Assembly (NCBI GenBank): GCA_021414365.1
Contig: JAIOOR010000012.1
Coordinates: 1 to 42,132, forward strand
Source: Nitrosarchaeum sp.
GTDB taxonomy: Archaea; Thermoproteota; Nitrososphaeria; Nitrososphaerales; Nitrosopumilaceae
Length of the DNA: 42,132 bases
Reading direction: 5' to 3'
A program made the position numbers and the translations under genes. Positions 16,728 to 25,006 of the stretch are shown one piece after another. The stretch's first letter is position 1; each line of letters begins with the position of its first letter. The notes below the pieces were generated by a model. That model saw only the letters and a list, made by a program, of their open reading frames with translations. It had not been told where the DNA came from and did no database searches.

Positions 16728-17546
16728 TCATACTTCTAAACTCATGTCAATTCCTTTGACTGAATTAGTTATGCTTCCGACTGATATGATATCCACACCG
16801 ATTTTGCCGTATCTTGCAATGTTTTTAGAGTCAATTCCACCCGATGCCTCAAGTAGCACACTGTCTCGCAATTTTAAATTTTTTAAAACCTGAATTGTTT
16901 TTTTGATTTGCTCTGGTGAGAAATTATCTAGCATAATTATTGTGGCACCTTCTTTTGCAGCCAACACCGCATCAGACGTATTCTCAACTTCAACTTCAAA
17001 TTTTTTGTACTTTCTTTTTGCACTTTTTATCAGAGATAGCAGTGAATCTGCAACTGCGATGTGATTGTCCTTAATCATTACCATCTCATCTAGACGTAAT
17101 CTGTGTTTTTTGCCTCCGCCAATCTCCACTGCCTCTTTGTCAAAATATCTCAGACCTGGTGCTGTCTTTCTTGTTGCATACAGTTTTGTCTTTTTGTTTT
17201 TAATTTTTCTTACCAAATATTCTGTCTGAGTTGCAATACCGCTCATTCTAGTTAGTAAATTCAATGCGGTTCTCTCGCAAGTTAGAATTTTTCCAGCATC
17301 ACCTGATATCCTCAATATTGTATCATTTGGCTTTACTTTGGAGCCGTCTTTTTTTACAATTATTGCATTACATCCTTTTAGTTTAAAGATCTCTTGAGCA
17401 TATTTTGTACCTGCAACAATTGCACTTTCCCTTGAAATTATTCTTGCAGTGATATTTTTTTTAGGCAATAGAGAACTGGTAATGTCTCCTTTGCCAATAT
17501 CTTCAGATAAAAATTCCGACAACTGTTTTTTAGAATTAAATGACAT
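16728..17546 (-). CDS. nadC: Nicotinate-nucleotide pyrophosphorylase (quinolinate phosphoribosyltransferase)
   Basis: This 272-residue enzyme carries the NadC signatures: EDIGKGDITSSLL near the N terminus, TRKTAPGLRYFDKEAV, the quinolinate/PRPP-binding segment KKHRLRLDEMVMIKDNH, the MLDNFSPEQ motif and EASGGI before the C terminus. It converts quinolinate and PRPP to nicotinate mononucleotide, completing the route begun by nadX and nadA 8-9 kb away in this window. It is convergent with the TPR gene with no gap. Its ATG is separated from spt4 by 37 bases; it may be the third gene of a minus-strand rpo7-spt4-nadC transcript. Confidence 0.95.
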   Translation of the reverse strand: MSFNSKKQLSEFLSEDIGKGDITSSLLPKKNITARIISRESAIVAGTKYAQEIFKLKGCNAIIVKKDGSKVKPNDTILRISGDAGKILTCERTALNLLTRMSGIATQTEYLVRKIKNKKTKLYATRKTAPGLRYFDKEAVEIGGGKKHRLRLDEMVMIKDNHIAVADSLLSLIKSAKRKYKKFEVEVENTSDAVLAAKEGATIIMLDNFSPEQIKKTIQVLKNLKLRDSVLLEASGGIDSKNIARYGKIGVDIISVGSITNSVKGIDMSLEV

Positions 17547-17583
17547 GTGATATTGTAATAAAGTCTGATTTTAAAGATTAAGT

Positions 17584-17772
17584 TTACGTAACCTTGATTG
17601 CGTATTTGCCTTTTTGTGTAATTCCAAGTGTCTTTGAAACTTGGGAGTTTGTTGGATCAACTACTAGTACAATTCCACTCCAATCAGGTGTTAAATCAGA
17701 TGATTTGCAAACCGGACATACTTTACCTGTTGTTACATACTTGCATTTTCTACAAGCCATCTCTCGAGCCAT
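17584..17772 (-). CDS. spt4: Transcription elongation factor Spt4 (RpoE'')
   Basis: This 62-residue protein has a CRKC...CPVC zinc ribbon at about residues 7-22, then SSDLTPDWSGIVLVVDP and ending with GKYAIKV, which matches archaeal Spt4. Spt4 pairs with Spt5 on RNA polymerase to promote processivity. Its ATG abuts the stop codon of rpo7, the conserved archaeal arrangement. The length is normal. Confidence 0.95.
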   Translation of the reverse strand: MAREMACRKCKYVTTGKVCPVCKSSDLTPDWSGIVLVVDPTNSQVSKTLGITQKGKYAIKVT

Positions 17773-18363
17773 TTAACTTGCCTCTACTTTAGCTTCTTTA
17801 GAGTCAGAGCCGCCACCGGATTTTTTTATCTCTTCTTCAATCCATGCATCAGCACCAAGGAATGGCTGTCTGCAAGTAATTCCGATTTTTCCCATCGCGG
17901 CAGCTTTGCCTAATGAGACTGCTGTAATTCTTGCTCTAAGTGTAGAGCCAACTTTTAATGTTCTTCCACTTTGATTAGCCAAGATCATTCCAGATTTAAC
18001 ATCGCTCTTTAGATAATCATCCATGACTTGTGATAAGTGTAACAATGCATCAGTTGGACCAATTCTTACAAATGCGCCAAAGTCTGTAATGTCTACAATT
18101 TCTCCTTGAACAATTTCTTGGAGTTTTGGATAAAATGTCAATGCTTCAAATTCGACTTTGTGAAATGTCCCCCCGTCTCCAGCAATCATCTTTCCCATCT
18201 CGTCAACTTTGGCATCTAAAATCATAATGATGTATCCTAATTCTGCATTAATCATGCTCTCGTACTTGTCTTTGAGAATGTTTGTTGCTGCCTTCTTGAG
18301 TGCGGTTCCAAATAAGCTTGGAGGAATCCTAACCACATCAACTAGGGTAGATATAGAAAACAA
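17773..18363 (-). CDS. rpo7: DNA-directed RNA polymerase subunit Rpo7 (RpoE')
   Basis: This 196-residue protein has the two Rpo7 parts. The N-terminal tip domain spans about residues 1-80 (VVRIPPSLFG, KYESMINAELGYIIMI). The S1/OB domain contains GEIVDITDFGAFVRIGP and DALLHLSQ, followed by GSTLRARI. A short Ser/Gly/Lys-rich tail follows. Rpo7 with Rpo4 forms the polymerase stalk that binds emerging RNA. It is the first gene of the unit with spt4 and possibly nadC. It is divergent from mrp, with a 146-base shared upstream region. Confidence 0.96.
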   Translation of the reverse strand: MFSISTLVDVVRIPPSLFGTALKKAATNILKDKYESMINAELGYIIMILDAKVDEMGKMIAGDGGTFHKVEFEALTFYPKLQEIVQGEIVDITDFGAFVRIGPTDALLHLSQVMDDYLKSDVKSGMILANQSGRTLKVGSTLRARITAVSLGKAAAMGKIGITCRQPFLGADAWIEEEIKKSGGGSDSKEAKVEAS

Positions 18364-18478
18364 TTGTATTTTTTCTTGATTTTGAATTTATGAATCTTTG
18401 GGTAATTCACGCTTGATTTGAGTAATTTTTTGTGTATTTTTTCAATTAATTGATGTTTTTTTAACCATACAACCTATG

Positions 18479-18486
18479 TTTAAATA
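18479..18486 (+). promoter_or_regulatory. TATA box of the mrp transcript
   Basis: TTTAAATA at 18479-18486 is a strong archaeal TATA element. Its centre is 27-28 bases from the ATG at 18510, predicting transcription to begin at or next to the start codon, that is a leaderless mRNA covering mrp and the downstream kinase gene. Confidence 0.6.
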
Positions 18487-18509
18487 AAGTAAAGTGACTT
18501 TTTCACCCA

Positions 18510-19610
18510 ATGGTCGGAGTTGATCAAGTTTTAGAAAAACTTAGCACCGTAATTGATCCTGATTTAAAAAAAGATATTGTATCTATGGGAATGATCAAAG
18601 ACCTTGAGCTTAATGATAATAATCTGAAATTTACTTTGGAGCTTACTACCCCTGCATGTCCGTTTAATGTGGAGATAGAAGATGATGTACGAAAAGCAAT
18701 TGGAGAAATTAAAGAACTCAAAAATTTTGAAATGAAAGTTACTGCCAAAGTCATGGAAGGCCGCTCCCTTGATGCAGACTCTGGAATGGCAACTGTGAAA
18801 AACATTATCGGTGTTGCAAGTGGAAAAGGCGGTGTAGGAAAGTCTACTGTCTCCTTGAATTTAGCTTTGGCATTACAGCAAACTGGAGCAAAGGTCGGTT
18901 TGCTTGATGCAGACATTTACGGTCCTAGTATTCCTTTGATGCTTGGAATGAAAAGCGCTCACATGGAAGTAGATAACAACAAACTGCAACCTGCAAAATC
19001 TCACGGACTACAAGTAGTTTCATTTGGATTTTTTGCAGAGCAATCACACCAAGCAGCAATTTATCGAGGTCCAATTATTTCAGGAATTCTAAAACAATTT
19101 CTAGTTGATACTAACTGGTCTGATCTGGATTATCTTATAGTGGATCTTCCTCCAGGTACAGGCGATATTCCATTAACACTTGCACAAACAATCCCAATTA
19201 CCGGAATTTTGGTAGTTACAACTCCTCAAGATGTTGCAAGTAACGTTGCAGTAAAAGCAATCGGAATGTTTGAAAAATTAAATGTTCCAATTATTGGTGT
19301 GGTTGAAAACATGAGTCATTTTATTTGTCCTACATGCAGTGAAAAACACTACATCTTTGGCGATGGTGGCGCAAAAAAAATCAGCGAACAATTCCACATT
19401 CCATTTCTAGGTGAGATTCCATTGAACTCTGGAATAATGTCTGGCTCTGATTTGGGCAAGCCAATAATGATTACAAATCCTGATTCCCCAAGTGCCGTTG
19501 CATTTAGATCAACTGCAAAAAACATTGCAGCCCAATGCAGTATTTTAGCATCAAAGATGCAAGAAGAGATAGCATCTGAAGCTACAACCGATTCCCCACC
19601 ACAAAGCTAA
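18510..19610 (+). CDS. Mrp/NBP35-family iron-sulfur carrier ATPase (ApbC)
   Basis: This 366-residue protein has an N-terminal MIP18/DUF59 domain (residues 1-80, with DPDLKKDIVSMGMI and TTPACPF) fused to a P-loop ATPase. The ATPase has the deviant Walker A GKGGVGKST at 105-113, the DADIYGPS segment and LPPGTGDI. The paired cysteines CPTC (C273, C276) bind a shared Fe-S cluster in the family dimer. It acts as a scaffold and carrier for Fe-S delivery. The kinase gene begins 9 bases after its stop, so the two are likely co-transcribed. Confidence 0.93.
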   Translation: MVGVDQVLEKLSTVIDPDLKKDIVSMGMIKDLELNDNNLKFTLELTTPACPFNVEIEDDVRKAIGEIKELKNFEMKVTAKVMEGRSLDADSGMATVKNIIGVASGKGGVGKSTVSLNLALALQQTGAKVGLLDADIYGPSIPLMLGMKSAHMEVDNNKLQPAKSHGLQVVSFGFFAEQSHQAAIYRGPIISGILKQFLVDTNWSDLDYLIVDLPPGTGDIPLTLAQTIPITGILVVTTPQDVASNVAVKAIGMFEKLNVPIIGVVENMSHFICPTCSEKHYIFGDGGAKKISEQFHIPFLGEIPLNSGIMSGSDLGKPIMITNPDSPSAVAFRSTAKNIAAQCSILASKMQEEIASEATTDSPPQS

Positions 19611-19619
19611 GCGATTCCT

Positions 19620-20117
19620 GTGAAATTACCTGATTCTCTAAGAGACCGATTCAAAAACCCGCTTGGCATTTTGATTCCTGAAAGCGAGGCAAACAAATCA
19701 AATATCCAGAAATATCTTTCAAAAAATCCATACTTGATTACAGTTGGAGATAGAACAACTGAAAAGATGATTGAATTTGGAATTATTCCTTCATTGCAAA
19801 TAATTGACAATCAAGAAAAAAGAGTAAAACGGGAACATGCAAAAAGCAATCACAGATTCACCGAACTTGCATGTGATAATCCTGCATCTGAAATTACTCC
19901 TCAAAGCATCGATATGATAAAAAAAGCATTTACTTCACAGACACCTGTACGACTCACTGTCTTAGGTGAGGAAGACTTGTTGGTAATTCCTGTATGCATT
20001 CATGCTCCTGAAAATTCCCTGGTGATGTATGGTCAGCCAAACGAAGGACTAGTTATAGTCAACGTAACTCCAGAAATTAGAAATAAAACACAGAGACTAC
20101 TTGATTTAATGGAATAA
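19620..20117 (+). CDS. GTP-dependent dephospho-CoA kinase (DUF359)
   Basis: This 165-residue protein starts at GTG and shows the archaeal DUF359 pattern: KLPDSLRDRFKNPLGILIP, ITVGDRTTEKMIEFG, LQIIDNQEKR, then GEEDLLVIP and YGQPNEGLVIVNVTPE. The family has been shown to phosphorylate dephospho-CoA with GTP, the last step of coenzyme A synthesis in archaea. It follows mrp by 9 bases and is probably on the same transcript. Length is normal. Confidence 0.9.
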   Translation: MKLPDSLRDRFKNPLGILIPESEANKSNIQKYLSKNPYLITVGDRTTEKMIEFGIIPSLQIIDNQEKRVKREHAKSNHRFTELACDNPASEITPQSIDMIKKAFTSQTPVRLTVLGEEDLLVIPVCIHAPENSLVMYGQPNEGLVIVNVTPEIRNKTQRLLDLME

Positions 20118-20118
20118 A

Positions 20119-20178
20119 GGGGTATGATGAGACGGTGGCTGTATGATTTGTGATTACACTACAAAATATTCTGACCCT
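20119..20178 (+). ncRNA. Probable box C/D guide RNA
   Basis: Shortly after the kinase stop the sequence has the layout of an archaeal C/D sRNA. A terminal stem of GGG (20119-20122 region) and CCC (20175-20177) encloses box C ATGATGA at 20124-20130 and box D CTGA at 20171-20174. Internal D'-like CTGT lies at 20139-20142 and C'-like GTGATTA at 20150-20156. The segment before D (20157-20170, CACTACAAAATATT) and that before D' (20131-20138) would be the guides. Such RNAs direct 2'-O-methylation of rRNA or tRNA with L7Ae, Nop5 and fibrillarin. Target not determined. The D' box is imperfect. Confidence 0.58.
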
Positions 20179-20284
20179 ATTAATTCACTTTAAAATAAAT
20201 TTGATTCTATATACAAAACAATACACCAACTCTCATACAAGAATTGACTTTTTAGAATAAACGTGGATTTTTTTACAAACACTC

Positions 20285-20647
20285 ATGAAGCTTGATTCTG
20301 AACTACAATTGCAAATATTAGAAAAAGTAGGCATTTACTCTAGTCGTTTCTCAATCCCTGAACCAAAAATTCTACTTAGTACAAAAGAGGTTCTTGACAT
20401 GCCAAAAGAAATGACAGAAGGAAGGAGAACGTCTGCTTACAAGTACTATGGTGTCTCTTATCTGCAGCATAATCTAGTTTTCATAAACGTAAGAAAAATT
20501 CCAGACGAAAAGATTCTGGAAAACACACTGGTTCACGAATTGATCCACATGAGATTTCCATATCTTGCACATGGCAAGCGATTTAACAAATTAGTAAGAC
20601 AGGGATTACGCGGAAAAACTTTTTTACCATATCAAAAAAGAAAATAA
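20285..20647 (+). CDS. SprT-like zinc metalloprotease-fold protein
   Basis: This 120-residue protein has the zinc-metallopeptidase motif HELIH at residues 84-88 with a following H96 in AHGKRF, as in SprT/Spartan-type domains. The preceding YKYYGVSYLQHNLVFINVRKIPDE is the usual beta-hairpin and exposed segment. It is a minimal catalytic domain with no extra DNA-binding module. In eukaryotes Spartan cleaves DNA-protein crosslinks; an equivalent role here is only an inference. It is flanked by its own upstream region and hppA. Confidence 0.82.
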   Translation: MKLDSELQLQILEKVGIYSSRFSIPEPKILLSTKEVLDMPKEMTEGRRTSAYKYYGVSYLQHNLVFINVRKIPDEKILENTLVHELIHMRFPYLAHGKRFNKLVRQGLRGKTFLPYQKRK

Positions 20648-20660
20648 AATCTCTCATTGA

Positions 20661-20668
20661 TTTATATT
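20661..20668 (+). promoter_or_regulatory. TATA box of the pyrophosphatase gene
   Basis: TTTATATT at 20661-20668 lies about 32 bases before the ATG at 20697, so the predicted transcript starts only a few bases before the start codon. The gene is therefore transcribed separately from the SprT-like gene. Confidence 0.5.
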
Positions 20669-20696
20669 TCCTAACTTTAGGCAAGCTAGTCATAGC

Positions 20697-22736
20697 ATGG
20701 ATATACAGCAGATTTTACCTATAGGGGCTGGAATTGCCTCTTTCATAGTTGCTCTGGGTATCGTATCTTGGATTACTAAACAGCCTTCAGGCACCAAAGA
20801 GATGATGGAGATATCAAATGCTGTCAAAATTGGAGCAGCTGCATTTCTTAGAAGAGAGATGAAGATTATCATCCCAATTGCTATTGCACTATCAATTATT
20901 ATCGGATACTTTATTGGATTTTCAAACGGACTGGCATTTGCAGTAGGTGCAACACTTTCTGCAGTTGCAGGACTAATTTCACTAAAAATTACTGTCAAGG
21001 CAGCAGTTAGGGCTGCACATCTTAGTAGCAGCGGACTAGGCAAGACATTTGCTATGGCCTTTAGAGGTGGAGCAACTGTAGGATTGGCAGTTCCAGCAAT
21101 GGCACTTTTGGCAATCACTGGTCTTTACATGGTTTTCCCCAATCCAATTACAATTGCAGGTGTAGGAATCGGTGCAAGTCTAATTGCACTGTTCATAAGA
21201 ATCGGTGGTGGAATTTTCACTAAAGCTGCAGACATGGGAGCAGACCTGGTAGGTAAGGTAGAAGAAAATATCCCCGAAGATGATCCTAGAAATCCTGCAA
21301 CAATTGCTGATAATGTAGGTGATAACGTAGGTGATGCAGCAGGAATGGGCTCTGATGTTTACGAGTCTTACATTGTGACTATCTTGGCTTCACTACTTAT
21401 TGCAGCACTAATTGGCGCTCCTGAGATTTTCATGTACCCAATTCTAATTGGAACATCTGGAATGATTGCATCAATTATTGGAATTGTAATTGTTCGCTCT
21501 ACAAATATCACAGATGTAATGAAACCGCTTAATCTGTCATTTTATGTTTCAGCTACAATTGCAATTATTTTGAATTTCATATTTACATATTATTTCATAG
21601 GACAAACAACAACCGCATATGCGTTATTTGGAGCAACTGTAATTGGCGTCATACTAGTCCCTGTAATTCAAAAGATTACAGACCGATATACAAATTACAA
21701 ATACAAACCAGTTCAAGACATTGTTGAATCTGCAAAGTGGGGATACGCATCACTAACATTGATGGGAATAATCAAAGGAATGCAATCAACTGGACCATTT
21801 ATGATTGCACTAATTATTGCAATTATTGTCTCATTTAGTGTCGCATCAAGTGCAGCCCCTGTAGGTGCAGACCCAATATTGTACGGTATCTTTGGAACTT
21901 CATTGACTGCAATGGCTATGCTTAGTCTTGCAGGAATTGTACTTAGCATTGATGCGTTTGGACCAATTGCAGATAATGCTGGTGGAATAGTCGAGATGAC
22001 TGGAATGGGCGAAGAAAACAGAAAAGTTACTGACGAAATTGATGCTGTAGGAAACACCACAAAGGCAGTAACAAAAGGATTCGCTATTGCCAGCGCTGGA
22101 CTGGCTGCCCTTGCAATGATACAGGCATTCCAATTTGAAGCCGCACACATCTTTGCAGGAATTTTGGATTTGAATTATAGTTTGACAAATGTAACCGTTA
22201 TTGTAGGATTACTAGTTGGAGGATTGATTCCATTTATCATTACAGGACAACTAATCAACGGTGTATCTCGTGCTGCTGGAAAGATGGTAGACGAGGTAAG
22301 ACGACAATTCAAATTAGATTCTGGAATTCTTGCTGGAACATCAAAACCTGATTATGCAAAATGTGTAGATATTGCAACTGCTGCATCAATTAAAGAACTT
22401 TGGAAACCTGCAATCATTGCAATCATCTCTCCAATTATTCTAGGTATTCTCTTAGGTCCAACTGCAGTTGCAGGTTTACTAATGGGTGCCGTTGTAACTG
22501 GAATTCCACTTGCATACCACTTGGCAAACACTGGTGGTGCGTGGGATAATGCAAAGAAACTAGTAGAGATGCAAGGAAACAAAGGAACTGAATTGCACAA
22601 AGTAGCTGTAGTAGGAGATATCATCGGTGATCCTTACAAAGACACAGCAGGTCCTGCATTAAACACTGTAATCAAATTGCTAAACACAATTGCAATCGTC
22701 TTTGTATCTGCATTTGTTGCACTACTTGCATTCTAG
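20697..22736 (+). CDS. hppA: Membrane-bound proton-pumping pyrophosphatase
   Basis: This 679-residue, very hydrophobic protein (about 16 membrane helices) has the catalytic motif region GGGIFTKAADMGADLVGKVEENIPEDDPRN (written here in part) followed by DNVGDNVGDAAGMGSD, and late GDPYKDTAGPALN. It couples pyrophosphate hydrolysis to ion pumping. The sequence GNTTKAVTKGFAI has Lys at residue 456, the position that is Lys in potassium-independent H+-PPases and Ala in potassium-dependent ones, so I infer a K+-independent proton pump. It would save energy from biosynthetic pyrophosphate. The 3' end shares CTAG with the convergent small gene. Confidence 0.95.
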   Translation: MDIQQILPIGAGIASFIVALGIVSWITKQPSGTKEMMEISNAVKIGAAAFLRREMKIIIPIAIALSIIIGYFIGFSNGLAFAVGATLSAVAGLISLKITVKAAVRAAHLSSSGLGKTFAMAFRGGATVGLAVPAMALLAITGLYMVFPNPITIAGVGIGASLIALFIRIGGGIFTKAADMGADLVGKVEENIPEDDPRNPATIADNVGDNVGDAAGMGSDVYESYIVTILASLLIAALIGAPEIFMYPILIGTSGMIASIIGIVIVRSTNITDVMKPLNLSFYVSATIAIILNFIFTYYFIGQTTTAYALFGATVIGVILVPVIQKITDRYTNYKYKPVQDIVESAKWGYASLTLMGIIKGMQSTGPFMIALIIAIIVSFSVASSAAPVGADPILYGIFGTSLTAMAMLSLAGIVLSIDAFGPIADNAGGIVEMTGMGEENRKVTDEIDAVGNTTKAVTKGFAIASAGLAALAMIQAFQFEAAHIFAGILDLNYSLTNVTVIVGLLVGGLIPFIITGQLINGVSRAAGKMVDEVRRQFKLDSGILAGTSKPDYAKCVDIATAASIKELWKPAIIAIISPIILGILLGPTAVAGLLMGAVVTGIPLAYHLANTGGAWDNAKKLVEMQGNKGTELHKVAVVGDIIGDPYKDTAGPALNTVIKLLNTIAIVFVSAFVALLAF

Positions 22737-22915
22737 TCTTCTATTACCAAAGTCAAATCCAACTCGTCTATTTGTGTCTGAATTGCTTTTTTTAAAACCC
22801 CGTCATGTTTTTTACAGAATTTAAAATAATCGTCTACTGTTTGAAAACATCCGCAAATCCATTTTGTTTTTTTGTCTCCTTCCACTGTGCACTTTGAATA
22901 CTTGTTATCTATCAT
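22733..22915 (-). CDS. Small cysteine-containing hypothetical protein
   Basis: This 60-residue protein contains KCTVEGDKKTKWICGC and FKFCKKHDGVLKKAI, giving four cysteines plus a His that could bind one metal ion. The tail IDELDLTLVIED is acidic. I recognise no named family; it looks like a small cytoplasmic zinc protein. Its stop overlaps that of hppA by 4 bases in tail-to-tail orientation. The composition is unlike a shadow of a membrane-protein frame, which supports it as real. Confidence 0.6.
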   Translation of the reverse strand: MIDNKYSKCTVEGDKKTKWICGCFQTVDDYFKFCKKHDGVLKKAIQTQIDELDLTLVIED

Positions 22916-22980
22916 GCTTTAAAGAAAATAACACTCCTAAAAAATATAGATCAAAATAATTAAAAAAGGAAAAAGATGTT

Positions 22981-23238
22981 TTAAGGACAGCCTTCCATCT
23001 TTTGGATGAAATAACCTTTTTCCTTAATTGCCCGTTCTACAGGCTCTGGTGCACCTTGTGAATGGCAAAATTGACATTCGTTGGTAGTCATTGTTGCACT
23101 TGCTTCACCGACTGTGTTTAACCACTCTTTGCCATATTGAATGGCTTTATCGTGGTTTTTCTCACCAGTAATTACATCAAAGTGCATGGTATGGCCATCT
23201 TTAGCTTTGACATAGGTGTCGTATACGTGAATTTCCAT
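22981..23238 (-). CDS. DUF2024 family protein
   Basis: This 85-residue protein begins MEIHVYDTYVKAKDGHTMHF and continues with DKAIQYGKEWL, then NECQFCHSQ and ends KGYFIQKMEGCP. This is the DUF2024 pattern, including the CxFCHSQ cysteine pair and terminal cysteine. No function is established for the family; the cysteines and histidine suggest metal or redox chemistry. It is a single gene on the minus strand with a good ATG start. Confidence 0.8.
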   Translation of the reverse strand: MEIHVYDTYVKAKDGHTMHFDVITGEKNHDKAIQYGKEWLNTVGEASATMTTNECQFCHSQGAPEPVERAIKEKGYFIQKMEGCP

Positions 23239-23350
23239 GATTCTATTTAAAAAAAGGGATATTTAATTCAAAGATCTCACAAATATTCTCTCCAGAAAAT
23301 CCAGCCTATTTTGATTCGGATCATTTTGTTTATAACTTAAATCATAATTT

Positions 23351-23563
23351 TTACGGATATTCATTCATCGCTTTTACTACTTTCTCTTCTTCTTCAATCA
23401 TGACTTTCTCAAATTCCAATCTTAGCTTATCACATTTGATTTGTTTTTCACTTTCACTCATTTTAGAAAAACGAATCTCTCTAATCTCATTTACAATAGC
23501 TGAGATCTTTTCATTTGTTTCATACATTATCTCGTCTATCTTTTTCTGTGTTTTAGAATCCAT
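23351..23563 (-). CDS. Small coiled-coil hypothetical protein
   Basis: A 70-residue highly charged protein predicted to be nearly all helix: KIDEIMYETNEKISAIVNEI, then SESEKQIKCDKL and FEKVMIEEEEKVVKAMNEYP. Heptad-like spacing suggests a coiled coil. I recognise no family. It has no membrane segment. It stands between two other minus-strand genes with gaps of about 110 and 140 bases. Confidence 0.55.
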   Translation of the reverse strand: MDSKTQKKIDEIMYETNEKISAIVNEIREIRFSKMSESEKQIKCDKLRLEFEKVMIEEEEKVVKAMNEYP

Positions 23564-23700
23564 GCTGGTACTATATCTTAATTAAAATTCTTTACATTAT
23601 AGTTGTTCTGATTTCTATTTTTGATAATCATACATTCTATTTTTTAGCAAATTTTGTTAAACTATGTCATACAGCATATATGAAATTAAAAAGAGCATAG

Positions 23701-24993
23701 TTATTTTTCAATGTCAACATCTTTTGTTTCTGGATTTACCATGGTCCCAATCAATAGTATCACAGAACCCAAAATTATATTGAATCCTAATAGAAAAGGA
23801 ATCAAACCATTTGAATTAGATAAGAGATTTATCGCTACAATTGGAGCTAGTGCTCCAAAAAATAATCCTCCATTATATACAAAACCACTCGCACTATTCC
23901 GAATTTCTGTCGGAAATCGCTCTGAGAGAAATGCTGGAATGGCACCAAAGCCTGTAGTTGCAACAAATACAATAATCACAACATAGATAGCTCGCTCATA
24001 AAAAAATGTGGCATGATACAGACCATAAATGAGCGGTATTGCAAGAATTACTGCTAAAACTGCAAAAACCCCCAATGCTTTACGTCTCCCGATAATTTGA
24101 CTCACATATCCAACAAATATCGTTCCACCAAATGAAGTCGCAGTTGCAACTATCATTAGTTTTGATGATTCAACCTTTTCAACTCCCATAAAGTCCTGCA
24201 ATAAAGTTGGAAAGAAACCAAGTGTGGTATAATATGTATACATAAGACCTGTCATTATGATTAGAGCCAAAAGAAATCTTTTTCGTTGTTCTTTATCTGT
24301 CCAAATTTGACGCAAAGGAAATTTTGCAATTTTCTTTTGCATTGCTTTTTCAATCCAAACTTTTGAATCTTCTACCTTTAGTCTAACAAGTAAAGCAACA
24401 CTGCCAGGAATTATCCCTGTAAAAAATAAAATACGCCATCCATATTCTGCAAAATCTTTTTCTGACAAAGATGACGTTACAATGTAAAAAACAATCGATG
24501 CAATAATGAACCCGAAAGGAAATCCACTTTGAAGAAATCCTGAAAATACCCCTCTTGATTCTTTTGGTACTGCTTCCATGGTTAACACTGCACCACTTCC
24601 CCATTCACCACCAGCAAAGAAGCCCTGCATGAATCTCAAACCCATTAACAAGATTGGCGCCATGATTCCAACCATTTGCCATGTGGGCAACAAGCCTGTC
24701 GCAAATGTGCCAATGGAAAAACCCATTATTGTTATCATCATTATTTTCTTTCTTCCAATCTTATCTCCAAAGTTACCAAAAAATGCCCCTCCGATAGGAC
24801 GCATAACTAGTGTGACAACATATGCAGCAAATGTGGCAAGTAGTGAATATACCTCATTTGTGGATGGGAAAAATAAATTACTAATTACAGGAATTACAAA
24901 CAGCATCAAGACCAAATCGTATCCGTCTAATGACCATCCTAACCACGAACCTAAAGTAACAATTTTTTGCTGTTTTGTTAAAGCCATGATCAA
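23701..24993 (-). CDS. MFS transporter (metabolite:H+ symporter type)
   Basis: This 430-residue polytopic protein, predicted to have 12 membrane helices, carries the MFS loop 2-3 motif FGDKIGRKKIMM and its half-repeat in the second half (GYVSQIIGRRKALG). The GGEWGSGAVLTMEAVPKESRG segment is typical of the metabolite:H+ symporter and sugar-porter branches. The substrate is unknown; relatives carry organic acids, betaine or aromatic acids. A second Met two codons in is an alternative start. The PHA synthase gene lies 13 bases upstream on the same strand and the two may form an operon, which would fit import of a carbon compound. Confidence 0.85.
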   Translation of the reverse strand: MIMALTKQQKIVTLGSWLGWSLDGYDLVLMLFVIPVISNLFFPSTNEVYSLLATFAAYVVTLVMRPIGGAFFGNFGDKIGRKKIMMITIMGFSIGTFATGLLPTWQMVGIMAPILLMGLRFMQGFFAGGEWGSGAVLTMEAVPKESRGVFSGFLQSGFPFGFIIASIVFYIVTSSLSEKDFAEYGWRILFFTGIIPGSVALLVRLKVEDSKVWIEKAMQKKIAKFPLRQIWTDKEQRKRFLLALIIMTGLMYTYYTTLGFFPTLLQDFMGVEKVESSKLMIVATATSFGGTIFVGYVSQIIGRRKALGVFAVLAVILAIPLIYGLYHATFFYERAIYVVIIVFVATTGFGAIPAFLSERFPTEIRNSASGFVYNGGLFFGALAPIVAINLLSNSNGLIPFLLGFNIILGSVILLIGTMVNPETKDVDIEK

Positions 24994-25006
24994 AATATTT
25001 GAATTT

